The notes beneath the pieces are model-generated. The model ran no database searches. It had not been told where the DNA came from and was given only the letters and a program-made list of their open reading frames with translations. Below, in pieces: positions 53,729-64,000 of a stretch of 64,000 bases of DNA; within the stretch, counting starts at the first letter, position 1; each line of letters begins with the position of its first letter. The position numbers and the translations under genes are program-made. Origin of the DNA: Rhodocyclales bacterium (GTDB lineage: Bacteria > Pseudomonadota > Gammaproteobacteria > Burkholderiales > Rhodocyclaceae); contig JACRPA010000006.1 of the NCBI GenBank assembly GCA_016214145.1, positions 310,001-374,000 of the forward strand, read 5' to 3'.

Positions 53729-54081
53729 AGGGCGTCCTTCACGATCAGGAGTCTGGCGGCCAGCGCGGCGCTGGCCTGCTCCAGTTCGCCGCCCTGCGCG
53801 ATCAGGGCATGGGCTCCGGCGAAATCGCGCGCCTTGAGCCTGGCCGCCACGTCCGCCGCAATCTTGTGGAACGCGGCATGCAGCGCGTCGATTTCCTCAT
53901 ACTGCTGCTTTTCCAGGTATTTCGCCCCGTAGTTGTCGAGCCAGTTGCCGAAGGCGCAATGATCCGTCGTGCCCAGCACGGCGATATCCACGCCGGACCG
54001 GCCGACGAGGAAATCGTGGAAGCGCGCCTTCCAGGCGGCGTGGGCGGCAAGGACGGCATCGATTTCTTCTCGAGTGATCAT
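53725..54081 (-). CDS. Stand-alone CZB (chemoreceptor zinc-binding) domain protein
   Basis: A 118-residue protein consisting of little more than a CZB domain, normally found at the end of chemoreceptors or diguanylate cyclases. The zinc ligands are His14 ([14 protein letters not shown]), Cys42 ([15 protein letters not shown]), and His68 and His72 ([10 protein letters not shown]). It ends with a helix rich in Ala and Leu. No chemoreceptor or signalling domain is attached. It may act as a soluble zinc or redox sensor for another protein; a nearby candidate is the GGDEF/EAL protein, but that is speculation. The start at 54081 is preferred over 54108, which adds nine residues before the domain. 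Confidence 0.85.
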   Translation of the reverse strand: MITREEIDAVLAAHAAWKARFHDFLVGRSGVDIAVLGTTDHCAFGNWLDNYGAKYLEKQQYEEIDALHAAFHKIAADVAARLKARDFAGAHALIAQGGELEQASAALAARLLIVKDAL

Positions 54082-54108
54082 GTAAGGAACCGGTTGGCAA
54101 CAGGGCAA

Positions 54109-55194
54109 TTATCTCGCCGTGTTCGCTTTTCCGGCAAGGCGCAAGGTCGAGTGCCGGGAGAGCCATGCCATGGCCGGCAGCTCGACCTGGCGATGAAACA
54201 GGGTGCCGGCCGGGATGCAGGCACCCCAGGCCAGGAGCAGACCGAGCACATTAAGGCCCGGACTTTCCGGTGCAAGACGACCAAACAAGGCATTGAAGAC
54301 GAGGCTGACGGGATAGTGCACAAGAAACACGGAATAGGAGATGTCGCCGAGGAATGACAATTGTCTGGCTGCCGCTGGATGGAGCGGCCGCCTGGTCTGC
54401 AAAGTCAGTCCCAGCAATACGGCGGCAAATAGCGCCACGACTATGCGGCTGCGAAAATCAAGCAGGAGCGCGGCTACAACCCCCGCCGTGGTGAGGGCAA
54501 GCCAGACCAGCGGCAGCTTGCTCTCGGATGCCCAGAAGGCCAGGGCACCCAGGGCGTAGGCGCCAAAGAAATACAAGCCCCAGTCGTCCCAAGCCGTGAT
54601 CCGGTTGAAATAAAGTAGTGAGGCAATACCCAGTCCCGATACCAATACAATGGCCAGGCGCCTGTGACCGGCTGTTCCCCCGATCCCTGCCAGCCAGAGC
54701 AATGCGACCATGAGGGAATAGAGCTGGAAGTCGATGGCTACATACCAGACGCCCGCCGAAAGCGCTTCGAAGTCGAGCAGATTCTGAATCAGCAGCAAGT
54801 GTGCGATTAACTGCAACAAGCCGGGTGCAGCGGGAGTCGAGTCAAGTGGAAGCAGCGCTCGGGCGACGGCGGCACACGCCACGGCAAGCAACATGGCCAT
54901 CATGAACGGAATGGCAAGTCGGCAATACCGCTTCCAGACCAGCAACAGAGGCAACCCGATGGCATGGCTACCGAGGGCGGCCAGACTGCGCGCCGAAAGA
55001 AATCCGCCAACCACCAGAAAAACCTGAACCGCAATGCGGGCGTGATTCGCCAGCCATTCGATCAGGCCGGGCACCAAATCGTATGCGATGTCCGACATGG
55101 GCCCATACAAAGCCAGGTGATGCAGTACGATCAACTGAGAAGCGATGGCCTTCAGGGCATCAACGACGGGCAGGCGGCTGGTGTGGTTATCCAT
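54109..55194 (-). CDS. Acyltransferase-3 family membrane protein
   Basis: A 361-residue integral membrane O-acyltransferase with about ten hydrophobic segments. Family features are LPVVDALKAIASQLIVLHHL at the N-terminus (the His pair near residues 25-26), WYVAIDFQLYSL in the middle and SFLGDISYSVFLVHYPVSL near the C-terminus. Such proteins acylate sugars, lipids or peptides on the outer face of the inner membrane. Base composition is visibly less GC-rich than the core genes to its left. It is divergent from the FeeM-like gene 319 bp away. Confidence 0.85.
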   Translation of the reverse strand: MDNHTSRLPVVDALKAIASQLIVLHHLALYGPMSDIAYDLVPGLIEWLANHARIAVQVFLVVGGFLSARSLAALGSHAIGLPLLLVWKRYCRLAIPFMMAMLLAVACAAVARALLPLDSTPAAPGLLQLIAHLLLIQNLLDFEALSAGVWYVAIDFQLYSLMVALLWLAGIGGTAGHRRLAIVLVSGLGIASLLYFNRITAWDDWGLYFFGAYALGALAFWASESKLPLVWLALTTAGVVAALLLDFRSRIVVALFAAVLLGLTLQTRRPLHPAAARQLSFLGDISYSVFLVHYPVSLVFNALFGRLAPESPGLNVLGLLLAWGACIPAGTLFHRQVELPAMAWLSRHSTLRLAGKANTAR

Positions 55195-55513
55195 ATATTT
55201 CGATGCTCAGCCAGGGTAAAGCCGGCTTTAGCATGCAATGCCAATTGATCATCTTGTCCATATCCCCGGCGGAAGCAGCTGATTTGAGTTCTTGCTTGCG
55301 CTTGATCAAGAACCATCCGGACTATTTGGCATTCTAATACCTGCTGGCGCTAATGCTCTGATAGGAATAGACTTTATTGGTGCCCATGAAAGGTTGCGCC
55401 AGACAGGCAAAGCAACCTCGTGAATTTCATCGACAGCTCAGTCGTTGTCCGCTCCGTGGTACGCGTGGAGAGAGCGGTTTTCTCTTTGGTCTTTATACGA
55501 AAGGATGATGAAA
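55195..55513. other. 319-bp intergenic region between acyltransferase-3 and FeeM-like genes
   Basis: No coding frame is supported here. The stretch is AT-richer than its surroundings and must hold the divergent promoters of both genes. I see a small palindrome CTTGATCAAG (near 55302) and a stem CCGCTC / GAGCGG (about 55449-55475) shortly before the FeeM-like gene, but no convincing -35/-10 pair, sigma-54 site or lux-type box. Confidence 0.6.
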
Positions 55514-56311
55514 ATGAGTTTTCAACACCAACTGGATGCCAAGTCCGACATCAGAATTGAAAGTACAGCGGTGCAAGAAATCATGGACTGCCAAGATGGA
55601 CTGGTAGAAGAGCGCCTTCCATTTACGGTAAAAATAGTCCGCAATGACAATGAGCTGGGCAAGGCGGTCAGTATTCGGCGTTCGGCATATGCTCGGCACT
55701 TGCCTGCGTTGGCGGCAACTTTGGCCAGCCCGGAGGAACTGGACTGCGAGGAGGATTCGGTCATTGTCCTCGCGGAATCGAAATTGGATGGATCGCCGGT
55801 TGGAACAATGCGAATCCAGAATAATTACAGCGGGAAACTTGCGCTCGAACACGCCGTCGACCTGCCTGAATGGTTGCAGGGTCGCAGAATGATCGAGATC
55901 TCCAGGTTCGGCGTAGCGGAAGGCCGTATGGGCCGGCTCGCCAAAACCGTTCTGGTCAAGGCCGGCTTTCAGTATTCCTTGCTAAACGACATAGAGTGGA
56001 TAGTCATTACGGCTAGAGCACCGCTCGACACACTCTACGAGAAACTGCTTTTCCAGGATGTGTTCCCGAATCGGGGCTTCATACCCATGCCGCACGTCGG
56101 CAACATTCCACATCGCATTCTGGCGTTCGATGTACGCAATGCCTATGCGAGTTGGTCGGCCGCCAAACATCCACTTCTGGACTTTATGTGCAAGACATTC
56201 CATCCAGACCTCAGGATTGCCACGAACGACGCGTCGACACGGAATGTAGTTGCGAGGCTGCCGAACGAATACCTGAATTCCGGGTTAAACCCCCTGGCAA
56301 ACACTCGATGA
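55514..56311 (+). CDS. FeeM-like N-acyl amino acid synthase (GNAT/autoinducer-synthase fold)
   Basis: A 265-residue protein resembling N-acyl amino acid synthases such as FeeM, which join acyl chains from acyl carrier protein to amino acids. The pattern VSIRRSAYARHLPALAA, then EEDSVIVLAESKLDGSPVGTMRI, WLQGRRMIEISRFGVAEGR and LNDIEWIVITARAPLDTLYEKLLF is that of the fold shared with acyl-homoserine lactone synthases. The start at 55514 places AAAGGA 8 bases upstream; ATGs at 55505 and 55508 are too close to it. It is followed 118 bp later by a GGDEF/EAL gene. The acyl and amino acid substrates are unknown. Confidence 0.8.
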   Translation: MSFQHQLDAKSDIRIESTAVQEIMDCQDGLVEERLPFTVKIVRNDNELGKAVSIRRSAYARHLPALAATLASPEELDCEEDSVIVLAESKLDGSPVGTMRIQNNYSGKLALEHAVDLPEWLQGRRMIEISRFGVAEGRMGRLAKTVLVKAGFQYSLLNDIEWIVITARAPLDTLYEKLLFQDVFPNRGFIPMPHVGNIPHRILAFDVRNAYASWSAAKHPLLDFMCKTFHPDLRIATNDASTRNVVARLPNEYLNSGLNPLANTR

Positions 56312-56381
56312 TGCCGACTGCACGTCTCCCTTCGACGCGTGGCTTTGCTGAGAGTCGGCCCAGTTGGTTTTTCGGAAAAGA

Positions 56382-56418
56382 TCCAGCGGGAAGGGCGTAT
56401 TTCGGCCTTCCCGCTGGA
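56382..56418 (+). promoter_or_regulatory. Hairpin covering the ribosome site of the GGDEF/EAL gene
   Basis: Perfect 13-bp stem TCCAGCGGGAAGG / CCTTCCCGCTGGA with an 11-base loop. The right arm contains the GG of GGAG (56416-56419), the only Shine-Dalgarno-like sequence before the ATG at 56430. It lacks a T-run, so it is more likely a translational control or mRNA-stability element than a terminator. Confidence 0.6.
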
Positions 56419-56429
56419 GCGTGTTCGCT

Positions 56430-59390
56430 ATGAGACGAAGTCAGCTAAAAGGACGGGAATTTGACTCCAGACTAGACTTCCTGCTGTATGGCCTGTCCTT
56501 GTATGTCATTCCGATCGCAATCGGATTCGCCTCGCTGTATGCGTTTATTGCCTTTGAAAGCCAGTATCCAATTGAAGGACAAATAGCTGTCCCATTCCGC
56601 GTGCTGGAACAGACAGACGAATCGCTGATGCCGGCCGAAGCACTGCAGCGACTCGATCGGAAAGCGCTTGTAAGGCATCAGGACACCCAGTTGTCCGAAT
56701 CGCCGTTCTGGTTCAGCTTCATATTTTCCCCCTCGGCCAGGAATGACGCCTCGGTTGTGGAAATTCCATCCCGGCACGGCACCGAACTCGAGTGTTGGAA
56801 TGCCGACGCATTGAGCCCTCTCGGAAAATCCGACAGAAAGGAGAGCACCGGCTCAATCCGGAACGAGAAAACAGGGTTTGCGATTTATCTGGGCAGTTTG
56901 CATTCTGAAACGAAAATCCTTTGCAAGGCCGATCATACGGGCCCTGCGCGAATAACAGTTCTACAGTGGCAGCACCCTCAGTTCGACATATCCGTCGAGA
57001 AGTTCCATAGAAATGCCGGGCTGCTTGACGGCGGACTCATTGTGCTCGCGCTCTTCGTCTTGGTGACCGCGATCATCAACAAGGAGTGGATGTACGTCTT
57101 GTTCGCAGCCTGGCTTGTGGCGAATCTGCGTCTGGGAGCCTTGTCGGCAGGATGGGATATCCAATGGTTGGAAAGAAGCATTCCGCCAGAATGGATCACG
57201 CCAATACGAAAATTCAGCATTGCTGCCTATTACACGCTTACCTACGCCCTGTTCCGGAGACTGTTCAGCGAAGACTTGCGGCATGTTGCGCAGAAGGAGT
57301 TGCTCGGCGTTGCGCAATGGACATGCGCACTGATCATCGGCTACGCGCTGGTGCTCCCTTACAGGTTTTTTCTGCCGCCGATGTGGCTGACGGCCGCCGT
57401 TGGCGTACTCGTCCTCGTCTATCTACTGTTCCGCATTCTTCACGAAACACGTTCTAAGGTCGCAATATGGTATGGCGCATCTCTGGGCATCGCCGTTTTT
57501 GCGAATCTTTACGAAGTCATCTCGGCGGCGCTCGGCTATAAGGGGCTGATTGGGGCTGTCAATAGTGTCACTGCCGCATTGACCTCCAGCCTGATGGCGG
57601 CTTTTGCCATTGCCGAGCAAATGCGCCTGGAACGAGAGGCGCGCGTGACAGCTCAGACAGAATTGCGCAACGCCTACGACGCCATCCCGATCGGGTTGTT
57701 CACGTTGAATTTGCAGGGTTTCTTCACGCAGGCCAATCCGGCCATGACGGACATGATCGGCCTGCTCGATCGCAAGCGAGAGCATTGGAGCGACCACTTC
57801 GAGCCCGGAACCTGGGCCAGATTGCAAGACCTTGTCTCGAAGGAAGCCGGCCGGGAAATGGAGATCAAGGGCTTGGCCGGCCGCGATCTGGAGCCGAAAT
57901 GGTTTCTGGTGAAGGCGACATTGTCGAAGGAAAAGATCGAAGGCTCTTTGCAGGATATTACAGAGAGGGTCAAAGCGACCGGCAGGCTGCGCTTTCTCGC
58001 CGAGCACGATCCCTTGACCAGCATCCTGAACAGGCGCGGCATCGAAAAAGTTCTCGATGAGGCGATCAAGACCCACGGTGACCGGAATCCGATGGCGCTT
58101 GCCTATCTGGATCTGGACCGGTTCAAGCTGATCAATGATCTGTTCGGCCATGTCGCCGGAGACGAAGTGCTCAAACAGGTCTGCGATCGCATCAGGGAAA
58201 TGCTGACGGATGGCCAGGATATCGGCAGAGTGGGGGGAGACGAGTTCGTCATCGTCTTCCGGGGTACGTCGATCCAATCGGCGACCTGGACCTGCAGAGG
58301 GATCGTCGAGCGGATCGCAACTGCCCCGTACCAGATCGGAGACAGGGCTTTCCAGGTCAAGGGATCGATCGGGTTGATCGAGGTGGCCGGTGACATGAGA
58401 GTGAAGGATGTCATTTCGGTTGCTGATCGGGCGTGTCGCGAGGCGAAGAGCGGGCATCACGCCAGTCTTGTGGTCTACAAGAAGGACGCGCCGGTGTTTT
58501 CCGAGCGCGAGGAGGAATTGCGCCTGGTCGGCCGGCTCGGCGCCAGCAGTGCGCCTGAAGGATTGTTTCTCATGATGCAGCCCATCATGTCGCTTCGCGC
58601 ACCTTACGATTCGCTGAACTTCGAAGTCCTGCTCAGAATGCGCGAGGCGGACAACTCGGTCACACCTGCCGGAAAGATCATTGCCGCGGCAGAGAGCAAC
58701 GGCCGCATATCGGTGATCGACAGATGGGTGCTTTCCAACACGCTCCAGTGGTTGAGCACGCATTACGACCATTTGAAGAACACGCGATTCGTGTGCCTGA
58801 ACCTGAGCGGAGGCTCCTTGAATGACGAGAAGTTCATCCAGGACGCCTTCTCCATGCTCTCGCAGTACGGGCGTACCGTCGAACGGCTTTGCATCGAGAT
58901 CACGGAGAGCGTGGCATTGCATGACCTGGAAAACACGAGACGCTTCATCGACAAGGTGAGGAGTTTTGGCGCCAAGATTGCGCTGGACGATTTCGGCGCC
59001 GGGTATACCTCTTTTTCCTATCTCAAGGAACTGCCGGCGGATACGGTGAAGATAGACGGTGCGTTTGTCCAGGGCGTCAATGCGCATCCCGCGAATCTGT
59101 CGATTATCGAGGCCATCGTCGAACTCGCTCGCAACCTCGGCATGAAAAGTATTGCGGAATGGGCGGAAGATCGTGCCACCATCGAAGCGTTGGCACAGGT
59201 GGGCGTCGATTATGTCCAGGGCTTCGCGATAGCCAGGCCTCTGCTACCGAACAAAATACTGGTCGCGGAATCCTCGGCGAGCTTTATCGAAGACGATTCC
59301 CTGGCGCAGTATGTCCGCACACTCGCGAGCGGACAGAATGCGAATCTCCTGGACCAATTCGTTGGCCCTATCTGGAACAAGATGCATTAA
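56430..59390 (+). CDS. Membrane GGDEF/EAL (c-di-GMP) protein with PAS domain
   Basis: A 986-residue inner-membrane signalling protein. A first membrane segment, a periplasmic region of about 190 residues and a run of about seven segments (residues about 210-410) resemble the 7TMR-DISM sensor module. A PAS-like unit (AYDAIPIGLFTLNLQGFFTQ) is followed by GGDEF at residues 602-606 (intact) and an EAL domain with Glu732-Val-Leu in place of EAL, EITESVALHDLENTR and LDDFGAGYTSFSYL with catalytic residues. It may both make and break c-di-GMP, or use one domain as regulator. The start at 56430 follows a strong hairpin. It sits downstream of the FeeM-like gene. Confidence 0.88.
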   Translation: MRRSQLKGREFDSRLDFLLYGLSLYVIPIAIGFASLYAFIAFESQYPIEGQIAVPFRVLEQTDESLMPAEALQRLDRKALVRHQDTQLSESPFWFSFIFSPSARNDASVVEIPSRHGTELECWNADALSPLGKSDRKESTGSIRNEKTGFAIYLGSLHSETKILCKADHTGPARITVLQWQHPQFDISVEKFHRNAGLLDGGLIVLALFVLVTAIINKEWMYVLFAAWLVANLRLGALSAGWDIQWLERSIPPEWITPIRKFSIAAYYTLTYALFRRLFSEDLRHVAQKELLGVAQWTCALIIGYALVLPYRFFLPPMWLTAAVGVLVLVYLLFRILHETRSKVAIWYGASLGIAVFANLYEVISAALGYKGLIGAVNSVTAALTSSLMAAFAIAEQMRLEREARVTAQTELRNAYDAIPIGLFTLNLQGFFTQANPAMTDMIGLLDRKREHWSDHFEPGTWARLQDLVSKEAGREMEIKGLAGRDLEPKWFLVKATLSKEKIEGSLQDITERVKATGRLRFLAEHDPLTSILNRRGIEKVLDEAIKTHGDRNPMALAYLDLDRFKLINDLFGHVAGDEVLKQVCDRIREMLTDGQDIGRVGGDEFVIVFRGTSIQSATWTCRGIVERIATAPYQIGDRAFQVKGSIGLIEVAGDMRVKDVISVADRACREAKSGHHASLVVYKKDAPVFSEREEELRLVGRLGASSAPEGLFLMMQPIMSLRAPYDSLNFEVLLRMREADNSVTPAGKIIAAAESNGRISVIDRWVLSNTLQWLSTHYDHLKNTRFVCLNLSGGSLNDEKFIQDAFSMLSQYGRTVERLCIEITESVALHDLENTRRFIDKVRSFGAKIALDDFGAGYTSFSYLKELPADTVKIDGAFVQGVNAHPANLSIIEAIVELARNLGMKSIAEWAEDRATIEALAQVGVDYVQGFAIARPLLPNKILVAESSASFIEDDSLAQYVRTLASGQNANLLDQFVGPIWNKMH

Positions 59391-59427
59391 ACCCGTATCA
59401 CCGGGAGGCGCGATTCAGTGCATGGAT

Positions 59428-59504
<77 letters not shown>

Positions 59505-59524
59505 GCCGCAGGGCGAATGATACA

Positions 59525-59550
59525 GAAACGGCAGCCTGGGCTGCCGTTTC
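59525..59550 (-). terminator. Hairpin terminator after rpoD
   Basis: Stem GAAACGGCAGC / GCTGCCGTTTC (11 bp) with a 4-base loop, 5 bp after the rpoD stop. The T-run is short on the minus strand, so read-through to the tRNA is possible. Confidence 0.6.
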
Positions 59551-59555
59551 TCTTT

Positions 59556-61706
<2,151 letters not shown>

Positions 61707-61746
61707 GTCGTTCCTTAGTAAAGGCGGTATGCGGGGAAAACCAAAA

Positions 61747-61755
61747 ATTATATCA
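61747..61755 (-). promoter_or_regulatory. Extended -10 promoter of rpoD
   Basis: On the minus strand TGATATAAT gives an extended -10 (TG-N-TATAAT) about 40 bp before the rpoD ATG, at the 3' end of dnaG. No good -35 is visible, which an extended -10 does not need. Confidence 0.6.
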
Positions 61756-61760
61756 AAAAA

Positions 61761-63509
61761 TCAGGCTGGCGTCGCTGGTTTAACTGCCTGTTTCTGCGTC
61801 AGTAATTGCTGCAGGCGGCGCACTTCTTCAGGGGCCAGCCCGACACTCTTGTTCTTGGCGTTGAGCGCGTCGATCTCGCTTCGGATGTCCGCCTGTCGCA
61901 AGCGCTCGACGGTATCGGCAAAAACCGCCTCGATGGATTCCTCGTCGAATTCCTGTTCGACGAGTTCCCCGAGGATTTCCGAAATCAGTCCTTCATGCGT
62001 CGTGCCGCGAAAATGTTCCAGTACCATGCCAAAGCCCTCGCCCGCCAGACCGCCCTCGGTGACGGCCGTAATCAGGGCATCCAGCGCTTCGGTCTCGGCA
62101 TGCCCGTCGGGAACCAGGTCTGACGACAGGCGCGCGGCCAGGCCGGGTTGTTGAACGATCAGGCGCAGAAGTTTGCGCGCAATGGGCGAGGGGGCGCCGC
62201 GCGGCGAGCGTGCCGGAGCCTTGCGTACGACTGCCGGCAGGCCGCAGAGGGACTCGATCTCGGCCTGCGAGAAGCCGCTGGCCTGCGCCAGCAGCTTGAC
62301 GAGCTGCAGGCGCAGCAGCGGCGCCTGCAGCCTGCCGAGCAGCGGTTTGGCGGCATGCACCAGTTGCGAGCGGCCCTCGGCGGTGGCGAGATCCTTGCCG
62401 GCCTTCAGTTCCTGCATGAGAAAGTCCGTCAGCGGCATGGCCTGCCGCGCCAGCTTGCGGAAGGCATCCGCGCCATGGGCGCGGACATAGCTGTCCGGAT
62501 CGTCCTCCGGCGGCAGGAAGAGGAAGGCGACGGTCTTGTCGTCGGCCACCTGCTCCAGGCTGGCTTCCAGCGCCCTGGCCGCAGCCTTGCGGCCGGCATT
62601 GTCGCCGTCGAAGCAGAAGATGACGCGATCGGCCTGGCGCAGCAGCTTGTGCACATGGGTCGGCGTGGTGGCGGTGCCCAGCGTCGCCACGGCATTGCCG
62701 ACGCCGTGCTGGGCGAGGGCGACGACGTCCATGTAGCCCTCGACGACGATGACGCAGTCCTCATCGCGGATGGCGACACGCGCCTGCAGCAAGCCGTAGA
62801 GTTCCCGGCCCTTCTCGAACAGCGGCGTTTCGGGGGAATTCAAATACTTCGGCTCGCCCTGGCCGATGACGCGGCCGCCGAAGCCGATGACGTTGCCGCG
62901 GGCATCGAGGATGGGAAACATGATGCGGTCGCGGAAACGGTCGTAGCGCTTGCCGCTATCGCCCTCGATGACCAGGCCGCAGTCGACCAGCGCCTTGTTC
63001 GGGTAGTCGGGGAAGACGGCGGCCAGGCTCTGCCAGCCCTCCGGCGCGTAACCCAGGCCGAAGCGGGCGGCAATCTCGCCGGTGAGGCCGCGCCCCTTCA
63101 GGTAGTCGATGGCCTTCGGGCTGGTCTTGAGCTGTTCCTTGTAGTACTTCGCTGCGCAGGCCATGAACTCGGTGAGCGGGGCGGCCTCGATGGCCTTCTG
63201 CCGTCGTTCGTCCGGGCGCTGTTGCGGCACCTGCAGGCCGATCTGTCCGGCCAGATCCTCCACGGCCTCGATGAAGCCGAGGCCGGAATATTCCATGACG
63301 AAGCCGATGGCGCTGCCGTGCGCCCCGCAGCCGAAGCAGTGGTAGAACTGCTTCGATGGGCTGACGGAAAATGAAGGCGTCTTCTCGCTGTGGAAGGGGC
63401 AGCAGGCGACATAGTTCGCGCCTGCCTTTTTCAGGGGCAGGTAGCGCTCGATGACGTCGACGATGTCGATGCGCGCGAGGAGTTCCTGGATGAAGGATTC
63501 TGGAATCAC
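61761..63509 (-). CDS. dnaG: DNA primase
   Basis: DnaG makes RNA primers at the replication fork. The 582-residue protein has the CHC2 zinc finger with Cys37, His40, Cys58 and Cys61 (ACCPFHSEKTPSFS and FYHCFGCGAHGSAI), the TOPRIM domain (VIVVEGYMDVVALAQHG and FCFDGDNAGRKAAARAL) and a C-terminal helicase-binding domain. The GTG at 63509 gives the usual MIPESFIQELL; a TTG at 63515 in the same frame adds two residues. The ribosome site is weak. Position between yqeY and rpoD is the conserved macromolecular synthesis operon order. Confidence 0.95.
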   Translation of the reverse strand: MIPESFIQELLARIDIVDVIERYLPLKKAGANYVACCPFHSEKTPSFSVSPSKQFYHCFGCGAHGSAIGFVMEYSGLGFIEAVEDLAGQIGLQVPQQRPDERRQKAIEAAPLTEFMACAAKYYKEQLKTSPKAIDYLKGRGLTGEIAARFGLGYAPEGWQSLAAVFPDYPNKALVDCGLVIEGDSGKRYDRFRDRIMFPILDARGNVIGFGGRVIGQGEPKYLNSPETPLFEKGRELYGLLQARVAIRDEDCVIVVEGYMDVVALAQHGVGNAVATLGTATTPTHVHKLLRQADRVIFCFDGDNAGRKAAARALEASLEQVADDKTVAFLFLPPEDDPDSYVRAHGADAFRKLARQAMPLTDFLMQELKAGKDLATAEGRSQLVHAAKPLLGRLQAPLLRLQLVKLLAQASGFSQAEIESLCGLPAVVRKAPARSPRGAPSPIARKLLRLIVQQPGLAARLSSDLVPDGHAETEALDALITAVTEGGLAGEGFGMVLEHFRGTTHEGLISEILGELVEQEFDEESIEAVFADTVERLRQADIRSEIDALNAKNKSVGLAPEEVRRLQQLLTQKQAVKPATPA

Positions 63510-63564
63510 GCTCAATTCATATGAGGGGGCTGGCGTAGGCGACCAGCCCCTCGGCCTTCAACCC

Positions 63565-63570
63565 ATTATA
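63565..63570 (-). promoter_or_regulatory. Possible -10 element before dnaG
   Basis: TATAAT on the minus strand, about 55 bp before the dnaG start, just after the hairpin at 63578-63596. No matching -35 is visible at 16-18 bp. Confidence 0.4.
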
Positions 63571-63577
63571 GGAAAGG

Positions 63578-63596
63578 CCGCCGGATTTGCCGGCGG
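63578..63596 (-). terminator. Hairpin after yqeY
   Basis: Perfect 7-bp stem CCGCCGG / CCGGCGG with a 5-base loop, 9 bp past the yqeY stop, followed on the minus strand by CCTTTCC. The short T-run makes it a weak or partial terminator within the yqeY-dnaG gap. Confidence 0.5.
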
Positions 63597-63605
63597 GATT
63601 GCCGC

Positions 63606-64000
63606 TTATTTGATCAGGGCGGCCTTGACCAGGCTGGATACCTGGCTCATGTCGGCGCGGCCGGCGAGTTTCGGCTTGAGGACTGCCATGACCTTGCCCA
63701 TGTCCTGCATGCCCGCCGCCCCGCTGGCGGAGACGGCTTCGGCCACGGCGGCCTGGATTTCCGCCTCGGAGAGCGCCTGTGGCATGTAGCCGGTGAGGAC
63801 GCCGACCTCGAATTTCTCGGCGTCGGCCAGATCCTGGCGGCCGGCCGCCTCGTACTGGCTGATGGAATCGCGGCGCTGCTTGAGCATCTTGTCGATGACA
63901 GCCAGCACGCCGGCGTCGTCGAGTTCGACACGGTCATCGACCTCGCGCTGCTTGATGGCGGCCAGCAGCAGGCGGATGGCGCCAAGACGCGCCGTTTCCC
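63606..64000 (-). CDS. GatB/YqeY domain protein (5' end beyond window)
   Basis: The reading frame is open to the window edge, with ETARLGAIRLLLAAIKQREVD followed by an acidic stretch and VIDKMLKQRRDSISQYEAAGR, QALSEAEIQAAVAEA and MGKVMAVLKPKLAGRADMSQVS. This is the YqeY family, related to the C-terminal domain of the GatB amidotransferase subunit. In many proteobacteria it lies between rpsU and dnaG, as expected here. About 131 residues are visible and perhaps 15-20 are missing. Its role is unknown, with a proposed link to tRNA or translation. Confidence 0.9.
   Translation of the reverse strand, partial: ETARLGAIRLLLAAIKQREVDDRVELDDAGVLAVIDKMLKQRRDSISQYEAAGRQDLADAEKFEVGVLTGYMPQALSEAEIQAAVAEAVSASGAAGMQDMGKVMAVLKPKLAGRADMSQVSSLVKAALIK

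Overview
The window reads as a chromosomal segment of a high-GC betaproteobacterium, most likely Rhodocyclales or a close relative. This is inferred from gene content and order (glnA / DUF4124 / ntrB / ntrC; birA-coaX-SPOR; coaE-zapD-yacG-Nudix/ThiE; miaB-phoH-ybeY-corC-lnt; glyQ-glyS-gmhB-plsC-ygjP-gloA; yqeY-dnaG-rpoD) and from protein sequence features, not from any database search. It is almost entirely coding, mostly core housekeeping genes in short, tightly overlapping operons. I saw no prophage, insertion sequence, CRISPR array or rRNA.

Layout. 1-7.0 kb: 5' part of a membrane sensor gene, gluQ, a CoA-binding protein, the clsB/ybhP phospholipid pair, nadA, a rhodanese and a CDF metal transporter. 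7.0-11.8 kb: nitrogen control, with glnA behind an NtrC site and a sigma-54 promoter, then a DUF4124 protein and ntrB-ntrC. 11.8-21.2 kb: a lipoprotein with an M48-like fold but no HExxH, birA-coaX, a YjfM/YjfC/YjfL-type trio, a DUF4139 protein, trpB2, a SPOR-like protein and coaE. 21.2-29.6 kb: zapD, a cytochrome c, yacG, Nudix-ThiE fusion, a DUF815 ATPase, mltA, amt (two NtrC sites plus sigma-54 promoter), dsbC, a UbiH-type hydroxylase and tRNA-Met. 30.3-35.8 kb (minus strand): the most unusual locus, PqqD-like / ATP-grasp / fold-III PLP decarboxylase / urea-transporter-M23 fusion, each joined to the next by a 4-bp ATGA overlap, with a TPR protein 31 bp downstream. 36-44.5 kb: a large orphan sensor kinase, then miaB-phoH-ybeY-corC-lnt. 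44.6-53.7 kb: an Mla-type lipid transporter, glyQS, gmhB, plsC, two tandem YgjP-type proteins (the first degenerate) and gloA. 53.7-59.4 kb: a lone CZB zinc protein, an acyltransferase-3, a FeeM-like N-acyl amino acid synthase and a GGDEF/EAL protein; part of this block is visibly less GC-rich. 59.4-64 kb (minus): tRNA-Ile2(CAU), rpoD, dnaG and yqeY (cut by the window end).

Between genes there are three families of small palindromic repeats. One (three copies at 8.6, 27.5 and 43.2 kb) has a copy lying in frame inside lnt. A second (22.8 and 41.3 kb) supplies the stop codons of yacG and phoH. A third (23.8 kb) supplies the C-terminal codons of the DUF815 ATPase. The nitrogen genes form a coherent regulon: NtrB/NtrC encoded here should act at the two NtrC/sigma-54 promoters seen before glnA and amt.
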